Source of the DNA: Planctomycetota bacterium
GTDB taxonomy: Bacteria; Planctomycetota; PLA2
Assembly: GCA_027297745.1 (NCBI GenBank)
Contig: JAPUHK010000183.1
Location: forward strand, 1-45,126
Reading direction: 5' to 3'
Length of the DNA stretch: 45,126 nucleotides
The notes beneath the pieces were generated by a model. That model saw only the letters and a list, made by a program, of their open reading frames with translations. It was not told the DNA's origin and did not search any database. The position numbers and the translations under genes were made by a program. Position 1 is the stretch's first letter. Each line of letters opens with the position of its first letter. This document shows, piece by piece, positions 1 through 7,386 of the stretch.

Positions 1-162
1 CAGATGGCCGCGCAGATGAAGATGGTGAAGTTCATGCCGTACATGTTCTTCTTCTTCCTCTACAACTACGCGGCGGCGCTGGCGCTCTACATGTGCGTGT
101 CGTCGATCTGGGGCATCGTCGAGGGCAAGCTGGTGCGCAAAGCCATCGCCAAGATGGACTAG
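1..162 (+). CDS. yidC: Membrane protein insertase YidC, C-terminal end (5' truncated)
   Basis: Only the last 53 residues are in the window; the reading frame is open to the left edge. The visible part has a Met-rich amphipathic stretch, then a hydrophobic segment with an FMPYMFFFF run and a second one ending in a short basic tail. This matches the last two membrane segments of the YidC/Oxa1 insertase core, where the family typically has a KYMP-like motif followed by an aromatic-rich segment. YidC inserts membrane proteins with or without SecYEG. The TAG stop (160-162) lies in the palindrome CTAG, which also supplies the TAG stop of the convergent zinc-ribbon gene. Family assignment rests on a short piece, so confidence is moderate to high. 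Confidence 0.8.
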   Translation, partial: QMAAQMKMVKFMPYMFFFFLYNYAAALALYMCVSSIWGIVEGKLVRKAIAKMD

Positions 163-524
163 GCCTGCGGCGACTTGCGGCGGAGCAGCTTGTACGCCAG
201 GAGGCCCGCCACGACGAGGAGCACGCTGACTCGACCCTGCGCCTGAAGCCCGAGCGCCCAAATGGCAATCCAAGGAGCAAGCACGAGCACGTCGAGGGCC
301 CGCCTGCGCAGCGGCACTCCCCGAGTGAGACACGCTCTGCGAAAGATCAGGCCGAGGGACTGGCCCAGCACCAGGTAGTACTCGAAAGGCAGCGAGGCCG
401 CGTAGCCCCTCGGCGCGCCGCACTGCAGGCAGAAGTTCTGAAGCGGGTCCACCGGCCGGGCGCAACGCAGACAGATGGGCTGCGGCGGAGCCTCGGATCC
501 CGCAACGTTCGCTTGCGCCACCAC
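159..524 (-). CDS. Small zinc-ribbon membrane protein, function unknown
   Basis: The 121-residue protein has two CxxC pairs (C18/C21 and C32/C35), a typical zinc ribbon, followed by a linker and two hydrophobic segments at about 78-95 and 98-115, with a basic C-terminus. This suggests a membrane protein with a small metal-binding head; no function can be assigned. The start is the GTG at 524. A TACAAT hexamer lies 6 nt upstream and no Shine-Dalgarno sequence is visible, so the mRNA is probably leaderless. It sits downstream of radC on the same strand but seems to have its own promoter. Its stop codon shares the CTAG palindrome with the yidC stop. Confidence 0.75.
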   Translation of the reverse strand: MVAQANVAGSEAPPQPICLRCARPVDPLQNFCLQCGAPRGYAASLPFEYYLVLGQSLGLIFRRACLTRGVPLRRRALDVLVLAPWIAIWALGLQAQGRVSVLLVVAGLLAYKLLRRKSPQA

Positions 525-530
525 ACGTCC

Positions 531-536
531 ATTGTA
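531..536 (-). promoter_or_regulatory. -10 box TACAAT for a leaderless zinc-ribbon mRNA
   Basis: TACAAT on the minus strand is followed by six bases and then the GTG start at 524. The distance from a -10 box to the transcription start (about 6-8 nt) places the start at the GTG itself. The -35 region would fall at the radC 3' end and shows no consensus. Confidence 0.6.
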
Positions 537-547
537 GTGCCCGTGCG

Positions 548-1204
548 CTAGAGCAGCCCGGACTCCTTGAAGCTGGAGTAGGTGCCGTCGCCCACGATCA
601 CGTGATCGAGCACGCGGATGCCCAAGAGCTCCGAGGCGCGCAAGAGCCGGCGCGTGATGGCCACGTCCTCGTCCGACGGCGACGGGTCGCCCGACGGGTG
701 GTTGTGCACCAACACCACCGCGCCGGCGGACTCGCGCACCGCGGGCAGGAAGACCTCGCGTGGATGCACTATCGAGGAGGTCAGCGAACCCTCCGACACC
801 ATCTCGTCTCGCATCACGCGGTGGCGCGCATCCAGCAAGACGACCAGGAAGCGCTCTTTCTTCACGTCACGCAGCGCCGAGTGGTAGTGCTCGAACACCT
901 GGCGCGGGCTGGTGAACAGCGCACCGGGGCGCAGACGGCGCCCCATCAGCCGCCGCGCGAGCGCGAAGGCCGCTTGCAGCCGTTGCGCCTGCAGCGGCCC
1001 GATGCCGTGCACCGCGGCCAGCTCGCACACGCTGCTCGTGCTCAGGCGCCGCAGCGTTCCCGCCCGGCTGAGCAGCGTGCGCGCCGCCGTGTGCCCGCGG
1101 CCGTTGCGCGCGCCCGGCTCCAACACGAGCGACAACAGCTCGTCGTCGCCCAGTGCCTCGTCGCCCAGCCGCTGCATGCGCTCCCCCATAGGCTCGTCGA
1201 TCAC
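548..1204 (-). CDS. radC: RadC family JAMM/MPN-domain protein
   Basis: This 218-residue protein has the full RadC layout: an N-terminal UPF0758-type helical region (about 1-65), a helix-hairpin-helix-like GIGPLQAQRL segment near 67-76, and a C-terminal MPN/JAB domain. The JAMM metal site is visible as H167-x-H169-P...S177-x-x-D180. RadC proteins are widespread, but their biochemical role is not settled; the name comes from a disputed E. coli DNA-repair locus. The start is GTG at 1204 with a GGAGGG Shine-Dalgarno about six bases upstream. The gene is divergent from the PEP-CTERM gene across a 129-bp gap. The family call is secure. Confidence 0.93.
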   Translation of the reverse strand: MIDEPMGERMQRLGDEALGDDELLSLVLEPGARNGRGHTAARTLLSRAGTLRRLSTSSVCELAAVHGIGPLQAQRLQAAFALARRLMGRRLRPGALFTSPRQVFEHYHSALRDVKKERFLVVLLDARHRVMRDEMVSEGSLTSSIVHPREVFLPAVRESAGAVVLVHNHPSGDPSPSDEDVAITRRLLRASELLGIRVLDHVIVGDGTYSSFKESGLL

Positions 1205-1333
1205 GCCGTTCCCTCCGCTCCCACGTCGAGGCCGGTTGCGAACGGCGGGTAACCCCCTTTCACGGCGTTCTCTGCCTCATCCCCGCATGCCCTGCGCTCC
1301 CGCTACCGCCTCCGACGTAGGGGCGGAGAACTC

Positions 1334-2086
1334 ATGAAACCGCTCATGCTCTGCACTGCACTCATCCTGCTGGCCGCCTCCGCGCACGCCGGGCCGATCC
1401 TTATCACGGAGGTCGTCACCGACCCACAAGGCGACCACTCCGAGAACAGCGGCGGCAACGGGGTGGCCTACGACGCGGTCCCCGGCAACGGCACGATCTC
1501 CTCCGTGGACGAGTACGTGGAGCTCTACAACGCGGGCGGCACCGTCTTCGACCTGCGCGACTACGTGCTGCGCTTTTGGGACACCACCCCTTCGGAGTAC
1601 TTCTTCAGGGATACGCCCGGTGGCGTGCTGCGCTTCAGCGGCCTGAGCTCAGTGGACGCCTTCATGCCCGGCGACTTCGTCCTGCTGGGCAATCCCCCCG
1701 GCGCCTTGAACAACAGCCTGCGTGTCGACCTGGAGACGGTGCACGGCATGCTCTTCGATTCGGTCCGCATCCCGGACGGCAACGCCACCGGCGCCTCCGA
1801 CGAAGCCGTGGCGCGCGCCTGGACCGGCTTCGAGTTCAAGTCCCGCTTCGTGCGCGCGCCGATCTCGCCGCTCGGCTTCGGGGAGCCCGTCCCCGAGCCG
1901 CCCCTGGTCGTGCTGGCCGCGCTGCTCAGCCTTCTGCCAGCGTGGCGACGAAGGCCTCGAAGACCTGCGCCAGGGTGCGGCCGTACACGGCTTCGACGGC
2001 TGCCTCCGGCTGCCGGCCGCTGCCCAGCGCGCGCAACAGGTCGAGCATGCCGCGCTCTCCTCCACGCTCATGGAGGAAGTGGGTGA
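1334..2086 (+). CDS. Secreted lamin-tail-like protein with PEP-CTERM sorting signal and unusual C-terminal extension
   Basis: Residues 1-19 form a signal peptide ending in AHA. The mature part opens with ILITEVVTD and contains VDEYVELYNAG...FDLRDY, the pattern of lamin-tail (LTD) domains. Residues 186-210 read VPEPP, a hydrophobic stretch and then RRRPRR: a PEP-CTERM signal, cut by exosortase in bacteria that have that system (no exosortase is in the window). PEP-CTERM proteins normally end right after the basic cluster. Here the frame runs on for 40 Arg/Pro/Cys-rich residues and overlaps the convergent metalloprotease gene by 161 bp (1926-2086). No stop occurs near position 1964 in any forward frame. 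The original stop may have been lost, or the tail may be dispensable. GGAG precedes the ATG. Confidence 0.75.
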   Translation: MKPLMLCTALILLAASAHAGPILITEVVTDPQGDHSENSGGNGVAYDAVPGNGTISSVDEYVELYNAGGTVFDLRDYVLRFWDTTPSEYFFRDTPGGVLRFSGLSSVDAFMPGDFVLLGNPPGALNNSLRVDLETVHGMLFDSVRIPDGNATGASDEAVARAWTGFEFKSRFVRAPISPLGFGEPVPEPPLVVLAALLSLLPAWRRRPRRPAPGCGRTRLRRLPPAAGRCPARATGRACRALLHAHGGSG

Positions 2087-3149
2087 AGGCGAGCGCCAGG
2101 TCGTAGAAGCGTCGCGCCGAAGCGCGATCCGAACCGCGCAGTGCGTGTCCGTCCAGCTCGGCAAGCTTCGGGCGCGCCTGCCGGCTCAAACGGGCGCGGG
2201 ACGCCGCGACGGACTCGCCTTCGGCGCGCTCGGCGAGCCCTTCGTCCAGCCAGCGGGGAACGCGCGGCGTGATGCCGTGCACCAGCAGATGGCAGAACTC
2301 GTGCGTGAGCGTGCCGCGCACGGACTCCGGGTTGCGCCGTCCCGGCATCGAGATGCGGATCGTGCCGTCGTACAGCCCGCCGACCCACCCGTGGGTGCGG
2401 GTGGCCGAGCGGAAATCGCCGCGCGGGTAGAGCGTGACGACCGTGACCTTGTGCGGCACCGTATCGAGCTCGCGCGTCAGCTTGACGTAGGCGTCGTCAC
2501 AGAAGCCGAGTACCGCTTCCGCCACGTCGCGAGGGATGTCCGGGCTGTAGCGCACTACGAAGTTGCGGTCGCGCACGGTCTCGTAACGCTCCTCCACCGC
2601 GAGCTCGCGGGCGGCCTTGTCGCGCGCCGCCTGCACCTTCGGGTTGTCGGCCTGCAGCACGAGCGCCCGGTCGTAAAGCTGCACGCAACTCTGCAGCCGG
2701 CGGTCTGCGTAGTCCATGCTGGCCAAGTAGATCAGTGTGGGGTAGTAGTCCGGGTCGCGCTCCAGCACCCACTGGAAGTCCTCGCGGGCGTACAGGCGGT
2801 TGCCGTCGCCTCCGAGCCCCAAACGGGTTTCGCCCCTCAGGTGGCGGTAACGCAGCCGCTCGGGGTGAAGCTCGACGGCTCGCTCGAAGTCCACAAGCGC
2901 TTGGGAGAGCCGCTTCGCTTCCGAGTGGGCCCGCCCCCGCAGGGACAATGCCGCGGCCAGGTTGCGCTGGAGTACGCGGCTTTCCGGGCGTAGCTTCAGC
3001 GCCTCCTCGAAGTCGGTCACCGCGGCGTCCGGCCGGCTGGACAGGAGGTGGCGAATGCCGGTCTCATTGAAGGCCACGGCGCGCTCAGTGTCCGCGGTCC
3101 AGGCGTGCGTCGAGAGCAGCAGGAGCGCCAGAGCACTCGCGCGGCCCAT
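1926..3149 (-). CDS. Secreted TPR protein with gluzincin metalloprotease domain (peptidase MA-like)
   Basis: The 407-residue product begins with a signal peptide (MGRASALALLLLSTHAWTA). Residues about 22-185 form TPR-like helical repeats. The C-terminal half holds HEFCH (283-287) and a downstream glutamate in WLDEGLAE (E303), the HExxH...E zinc site of gluzincins. This resembles the peptidase_MA families often fused to TPRs. It is predicted to act outside the cytoplasmic membrane on an unknown protein substrate. The ATG at 3149 shares one base with the stop of the AMMECR1 gene (TGATG), which implies translational coupling. An in-frame start further upstream lacks a signal peptide and was not used. 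The last 161 bp overlap the convergent PEP-CTERM gene. Confidence 0.85.
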   Translation of the reverse strand: MGRASALALLLLSTHAWTADTERAVAFNETGIRHLLSSRPDAAVTDFEEALKLRPESRVLQRNLAAALSLRGRAHSEAKRLSQALVDFERAVELHPERLRYRHLRGETRLGLGGDGNRLYAREDFQWVLERDPDYYPTLIYLASMDYADRRLQSCVQLYDRALVLQADNPKVQAARDKAARELAVEERYETVRDRNFVVRYSPDIPRDVAEAVLGFCDDAYVKLTRELDTVPHKVTVVTLYPRGDFRSATRTHGWVGGLYDGTIRISMPGRRNPESVRGTLTHEFCHLLVHGITPRVPRWLDEGLAERAEGESVAASRARLSRQARPKLAELDGHALRGSDRASARRFYDLALAFTHFLHERGGERGMLDLLRALGSGRQPEAAVEAVYGRTLAQVFEAFVATLAEG

Positions 3150-3691
3150 CAGAAGACCTCCGCCTCGAAACGCTCGATCCGCGTTTGCGCCAAAGCGTCG
3201 CGGCCGATGCCGGCCTTGTCCGCGGCAGCCTCGACGAACTGCTCTCCGCTCCACCCCCGCGCTACGGCGACGTGCGGCAGCAGCACGCCCAGGCGCGTAC
3301 CGTGGGACACGGCCACACCGTGGCGCCCGGCTGTAATCTCACGCGGGCTCGTGATCGGCTCCAGCGCCCCCAGCACGGAAAGCTCCAGCTCCATGTGCAC
3401 CAACTCCTGCTCCCGGACCGGGGAAAAGCGGTCGTCTCCCACCGTCGCGGCTGCCGCGAGCCTCCCCGTCGCCTCGATTAAACCCTCCTCGCCGCGCAGG
3501 GTTCCCATACAGCCGCGCAATTGGCCGCCGACCCGCACCGTGACGAAGACGCCGCGACGGCCAAGGATCTCCTCGGGAGGGTCGGCCGGCACGGGAGAGG
3601 GCTTTCCGCCGCGCACCGCCGCCAGGGCGGCGGCCAAGGCGTGACGCTTGAGCCAGGCGCGTGCTTCCGGGCCGAGCGCGGACGCGCTCAC
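3149..3691 (-). CDS. AMMECR1 domain protein
   Basis: The 180-residue product matches the AMMECR1 family from end to end, with the hallmark LRGCMGTLRG motif (58-67) holding the conserved cysteine. The family is conserved from archaea to humans; its biochemical role is unknown and it often neighbours MEMO-like or radical-SAM genes. Neither is present here. It starts with GTG at 3691, four bases inside the OmpA-like gene (GTGA overlap), and is followed by a TGATG junction with the metalloprotease. It is thus locked translationally between two exported proteins. The open frame extends upstream, but that part is an out-of-frame copy of the OmpA gene. Confidence 0.9.
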   Translation of the reverse strand: MSASALGPEARAWLKRHALAAALAAVRGGKPSPVPADPPEEILGRRGVFVTVRVGGQLRGCMGTLRGEEGLIEATGRLAAAATVGDDRFSPVREQELVHMELELSVLGALEPITSPREITAGRHGVAVSHGTRLGVLLPHVAVARGWSGEQFVEAAADKAGIGRDALAQTRIERFEAEVF

Positions 3692-4398
3692 TCCGCCACG
3701 CGGATCTCGACGCGGCGGTTCTTGTAGCGCGCCAGCTCGCTCGTGTTCGGGACGCGCGGCCGCGTGGCGCCGAACCCGATCACGCTCAGACGCCCTTGGT
3801 CGATCTTGCCCTCGCCGATCAGGTAGTCCCAGACCACCAGCGCCCGCTCCACCGAGAGCTCGATGTTCCCGCGCGGGAAACTCTTGAGCGTCTCGGCCCG
3901 CTTGATGGGCACGTCGTCCGTGTGCCCCTCGATGCTCAGGTGGCCGGGCTGGTCGCGCACGGCCTCCGCCACGCGGCGCAGCGCCTCCCGGCCCTCGTCG
4001 GTCATGGCCGCCGCACCCGGAGCGAACAGCACACGCTCGCGCAGCACGAAGCGGTAGCCGCCCGGGGATGCTTCGACGAGCACGTCCTTGTCTCCCTGGA
4101 AGCGCTCGATAAGCATGCGGACCTTCTCCTCCAGCTCGTCGGTGACCTTCTCGGCCACCACCTCGGCACTTTCCGTCTTCTCGAGCTCGGCTTCCAGCTC
4201 GTCGACGCGCCGGCTGAGCTCGGAGCGCGCCTGGGTCAGCTGCTTGTTCTTGCCCTCGAGCTGCTCGATCGTCCCATCCAGCTGCTCGATCTGCGTGCGC
4301 ATGTGCTGGTCGGCGGGCGTAGACTCGCACGCCGCGCAGAGAAGCAGGGCCGAAGCCCACAGCACGTTCCTCCCCACGGGACCGAAGGGACGCGTCAC
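3688..4398 (-). CDS. OmpA/MotB-type peptidoglycan-binding lipoprotein with coiled coil
   Basis: The 236-residue protein has an N-terminal hydrophobic segment ending in LLLCAAC (C24 the likely lipidated cysteine; the -3 residue is atypical). A coiled coil follows at about 35-100, rich in Glu, Lys and Gln. The C-terminus (about 110-236) is an OmpA-C domain with IEGHTDDVPI and an RVEIRV end. OmpA-C domains bind the diaminopimelate of peptidoglycan, so it probably links an outer membrane or envelope layer to the wall. The start is GTG at 4398 with AGGAG eight bases upstream. It leads the NTGA-coupled trio with AMMECR1 and the metalloprotease. Confidence 0.88.
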   Translation of the reverse strand: MTRPFGPVGRNVLWASALLLCAACESTPADQHMRTQIEQLDGTIEQLEGKNKQLTQARSELSRRVDELEAELEKTESAEVVAEKVTDELEEKVRMLIERFQGDKDVLVEASPGGYRFVLRERVLFAPGAAAMTDEGREALRRVAEAVRDQPGHLSIEGHTDDVPIKRAETLKSFPRGNIELSVERALVVWDYLIGEGKIDQGRLSVIGFGATRPRVPNTSELARYKNRRVEIRVAE

Positions 4399-4448
4399 CG
4401 GAGTGACTCCTTTCCGACGCGACGTTTCAAGGAGACCGCGAACGCAGG

Positions 4449-5219
4449 CTAGCCGCCCGTGGAGGCCACCTCGGCCTCGAGCTGGAGCCCGCGCTTGAGC
4501 TGCTCGATGTCCTTCTCGACGATTTCCTTGGACCCCATGTCGTAGAAGATGTTGGACAGCTTCCTCGCCATGTCGCCCGGCGGGTTCGACCCGACCTCAT
4601 TGTCGCTCACGCTCCAGGCCAAGAACAGCCCGAGCATGCCGAGGATGGCGCCGAGCACCAGCGCGAAGGAGATGCCCGGGTTTCCGCCCGGAGCCGCCGC
4701 GGCCACACGCGCACGGCCTCCGGTCGCGACCGGCCGGCGGCCCGCACGCACCTCAACCTCCTCGACCTCCTCCTCCTCGACCCCCTCGGTCAAGTCGGCG
4801 CTGAGATCGATGGGCTCGGTGGTCATGCCCACGTCGTCGGCCACCTTCTCCTCGATGAACGTGTCCTGGCTCGAGATCTCCTCTGTCTTCAGGCCCGCGT
4901 CCGCGCCGATCTCCACCTGGTCGCCGGTGTCGGACTCGGCACCCTCGAAGACCAGATCGTCGGTCAGGGTCTCGCTCGAATCCTGGAAGGCGCCGCCCTC
5001 GTCCTCGAGCGTGATCTCGCTGAGGACGGTCTCCGAAGTCTCGGAGCCGGTTCCGGAGGTGGAGAGCTTGTCGATCTCCGCCTTGCGGAACTTCATCACG
5101 TCGCCCTCGCGGAACGCCGAGATCTCACCCTCGGAAACAAGACGTTTCAGCTTGTTCTCGTCGATGTGCAGCTGCCGGACGACCTCGTCGAAGGTGTAAA
5201 ACTCGCCACTCTTTGCCAT
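4449..5219 (-). CDS. HTH protein with long acidic linker and C-terminal membrane segment
   Basis: Residues about 6-52 look like an excisionase/MerR-type helix-turn-helix (FYTFDEVVRQL, then KRLVSEGEISAFREGDVMKFRKAEID). Residues 53-155 are strongly acidic and low in complexity. A basic patch (RAGRRPVATGGRAR) precedes a single transmembrane segment at about 182-202, followed by about 50 residues with an amphipathic helix. The DNA-binding head should be cytoplasmic with the tail across the membrane. Its targets are unknown. AGGAG lies five bases before the ATG. It follows the upstream membrane protein gene by 18 nt and precedes the OmpA gene by 50 nt, so one operon is likely. Confidence 0.75.
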   Translation of the reverse strand: MAKSGEFYTFDEVVRQLHIDENKLKRLVSEGEISAFREGDVMKFRKAEIDKLSTSGTGSETSETVLSEITLEDEGGAFQDSSETLTDDLVFEGAESDTGDQVEIGADAGLKTEEISSQDTFIEEKVADDVGMTTEPIDLSADLTEGVEEEEVEEVEVRAGRRPVATGGRARVAAAAPGGNPGISFALVLGAILGMLGLFLAWSVSDNEVGSNPPGDMARKLSNIFYDMGSKEIVEKDIEQLKRGLQLEAEVASTGG

Positions 5220-5237
5220 GACCGCTCCTGCCTCTGG

Positions 5238-5759
5238 TTAGTTCTTGCCCTTACTGTACTTGGCGGCCTTCGCCGCAATCTTCGCCAGGCTCTTCTCGTA
5301 CTCCTTGCGGAGCTCGTCGCGCGTGTACTCCGACCGGTCCTGGTATCCCGACAGCCGCAGATCGAAATCGAGCTGCCGGGCCGCCACCAGCTGCAGTCCC
5401 CCCCCCTTGCTACGCAAGTAGCGGTACATCAAGAGGCGCTCGGACTGCGTGTCCACCAGGGCCAGAACCGAATCGCCGCTGCCGATCGGGATGGTCACGG
5501 CGACGAACCGGTTGTTGCTGTCGGAATCGGACGCCTGCGATGCGACCGTGCGCGAATTGAGCCGGTCCGTGATGCGCGGCCTGTTCCCGCTGAAGGGGTC
5601 CGAGGGGATATTCACGGGCCCCACGGGCGTATCGATGGTGACGCCGCCCTGCGCACCGGCCTGCGGAAGCAGCGAGGCCCCCTGGCCGAGCAGCAGGCCC
5701 AGGCAGAACAGCAGCCCCCCACTGAGCAGCACGATCGCGAGATCACGACGGTCCGACAT
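5238..5759 (-). CDS. Single-pass membrane protein of unknown function
   Basis: The protein is about 173 residues from the ATG at 5759. A hydrophobic segment near the N-terminus (LAIVLLSGGLLFCLGLLLG) could be a signal anchor. The rest is soluble, Ser/Asp-rich in the middle (about 60-85), with a segment resembling a beta structure and a Lys/Ala-rich C-terminal helix ending in KYSKGKN. I do not recognise the family. An upstream in-frame GTG at 5777 is an alternative start. Just before the ATG the minus strand reads GAATACAGGTATTTC, an imperfect palindrome. It is the first gene of the likely operon with the HTH protein. Confidence 0.65.
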   Translation of the reverse strand: MSDRRDLAIVLLSGGLLFCLGLLLGQGASLLPQAGAQGGVTIDTPVGPVNIPSDPFSGNRPRITDRLNSRTVASQASDSDSNNRFVAVTIPIGSGDSVLALVDTQSERLLMYRYLRSKGGGLQLVAARQLDFDLRLSGYQDRSEYTRDELRKEYEKSLAKIAAKAAKYSKGKN

Positions 5760-5958
5760 TGAAATACCTGTATTCACAAGGGGTTACGCCCTGGCGGACG
5801 CAACCCGTCCTATGCACAGAAGCGTTATTGGAACAAGTCGCCCCGGGGGGCGCAAGACCCCCCTTGGAAACCCGCGCGGGGCGCTGTCCACAACCGAAAC
5901 GGTTTGTCCCAAAGGGGTTACAGACAGCCCCCCAGAGCCCGCCCAGGCCCCCCGAAGG
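5760..5958. other. 199-bp gap with overlapping GC hairpins and a 10-bp direct repeat
   Basis: No gene is seen here. CGCCCC/GGGGCG (5839-5852) and GGGGGG/CCCCCC (5845-5863) are two short hairpins sharing bases, so they cannot form together. AACCGAAACGGTT (5892-5904) is an inverted repeat. AAGGGGTTAC occurs twice in direct orientation (5778-5787 and 5912-5921). The region separates the sensor kinase 3' end from the next operon; it may hold a terminator and promoter but no U-tract is evident. Confidence 0.35.
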
Positions 5959-7362
5959 CTAGCTGGCGGCTCCCCGGTCGCCAGCCGGCAGGCGGATGCG
6001 GATGCGCGTGCCCCGCCCGAGCGCGCTGTCGATCTCCAGCGAGCCCCCGTGATCCGTGGCGATGTGCTGCACGATGCTGAGGCCGAGCCCGGTGCCCTCC
6101 CCGGCTCCCTTGGTGGAGTAGAAGAGGTCGACGCAGCGACGCAGCGTGTCCTCGTCCATGCCCACGCCGTCGTCGGCGACCTCGATGACCACGTCGGTGC
6201 CCTCCCGGCGGGCCCCCACTTTCACCTCCCCGCCGCGCCCGTCCGGGATCGCCTCGACTGCATTGAGCAACAGGTTCAGGACCGCCTGCTGCATTTCCTG
6301 CGGGTCGCCGAAAGCCCCCTCGACGGTCTCCGGCCCTTCGATCTCCAACCGCACCTTGCGCCCCTCGGCGCTGTGGCGGGCCAGGTCCGCCGCACGGCGG
6401 CAGACCGCCGCGGCGTTGAAGGCCCGCGGCTGCGACGCGCGCGGCATGAAGTCGAGCACGCGCTGCACGATGATGCGGATGCGCTCCAGCCCGTCGAGGA
6501 TGATCTCCAGATATTCCTCCTGCTTCTCGTGGCTGAGCGCCCCCTCCCGCAGCCGGCGGGCCGCGTTTGCGATGCCCCCCAGCGGGTTGTTGATCTCGTG
6601 CGCGATGCCCGCCGCGAGCGTGCCCGTGGCAGCCAGGCGCTGGGCCACTACCAGCCGCCCCTCCGCCGCCTGCACCCGACCGAGCGCGTCCAGCACCCGC
6701 GCCTCCAGGTGGTCCTGGTACTCGTGGACCTCCGCGGCCATGCGGTTGAAGGTGCCGATCAGCCGGTCCATCTCGTCGTTGTGCCCGGAGCCCTCCACCC
6801 GCTCCGGACGGCGGCCCGCGGCGATCTCGCCGGAGGCCGCGGCCAGCTTCTCGAGCGGCCGCAGCACGACCCGGTTGAGCAGCAGGAAAGTGACGCCGAT
6901 CAGAAGCACCGTGCCGGCGAACAGCACCAGGTAGACGTTGCGCAGCTGCTGCAGCGCCTCCTCCCGCGCGGCCTCCCGGAAGCCGACGTAGACCGCGCGG
7001 TCTCCGCCGCCGGCGGCCGGGTACACAATTGTCAGGCCGTCGCTGTCCTGCTCGACGAAGACCTCCTCGCGGGCGGCGAGCTCCACCAGCCGCCGGCCCA
7101 TGCGCTCGAGCTTGCGCTCGTCCGAAGCGGGACCCTGCACATAGACCTTGTCGGTGTTGCGCGGCAGGCGCGCAACGGAGCGCACGTAGCGGCTCTGGCT
7201 GATTTCGAAACCGGGGTCAGCCGCGGCGCGTTGGGCTTCCAGTAGCGCGGCTGCGCTGACCCGGGCATCGCCCCCGGCCACCAGGCCGGCGCCGAGCAGC
7301 AGCAGCAACAAGCCGACGTTGATGGCCGCGATCAGCAGGAGGAGGCGTAGCCGTAAGGACAC
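5959..7362 (-). CDS. Sensor histidine kinase (HAMP-HisKA-HATPase)
   Basis: The 467-residue protein has TM1 at about 5-28, an extracytoplasmic region of about 110 residues, TM2 at about 143-163, a HAMP-like linker, and a HisKA segment with GIAHEINNP (phospho-acceptor H255). The ATPase domain shows the N box (LNLLLNAVEA), G1 (DDGVGMDE) and G2 (GEGTGLGLS). It should autophosphorylate in response to an unknown signal. No response regulator gene is nearby, so it is an orphan in this window. It follows pilC by 24 nt on the same strand, which hints at a role in controlling the pilus or secretion apparatus. The start is a GTG with GGAGG about nine bases upstream. Confidence 0.92.
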   Translation of the reverse strand: MSLRLRLLLLIAAINVGLLLLLLGAGLVAGGDARVSAAALLEAQRAAADPGFEISQSRYVRSVARLPRNTDKVYVQGPASDERKLERMGRRLVELAAREEVFVEQDSDGLTIVYPAAGGGDRAVYVGFREAAREEALQQLRNVYLVLFAGTVLLIGVTFLLLNRVVLRPLEKLAAASGEIAAGRRPERVEGSGHNDEMDRLIGTFNRMAAEVHEYQDHLEARVLDALGRVQAAEGRLVVAQRLAATGTLAAGIAHEINNPLGGIANAARRLREGALSHEKQEEYLEIILDGLERIRIIVQRVLDFMPRASQPRAFNAAAVCRRAADLARHSAEGRKVRLEIEGPETVEGAFGDPQEMQQAVLNLLLNAVEAIPDGRGGEVKVGARREGTDVVIEVADDGVGMDEDTLRRCVDLFYSTKGAGEGTGLGLSIVQHIATDHGGSLEIDSALGRGTRIRIRLPAGDRGAAS

Positions 7363-7386
7363 CGCCGGGCGTCCTCCGCCTGGCGG

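Noticed and set aside
3692-4360. N-terminal extension of the AMMECR1 frame
   Set aside because: It reads the OmpA gene out of frame; the GTGA junction at 3688-3691 marks the start and the remaining protein has normal AMMECR1 length.
5839-5863. Mutually exclusive G/C hairpins as a possible riboswitch or attenuator
   Set aside because: The stems are only six pairs, made mostly of homopolymer runs that arise easily in GC-rich spacers; no conserved riboswitch core is visible.
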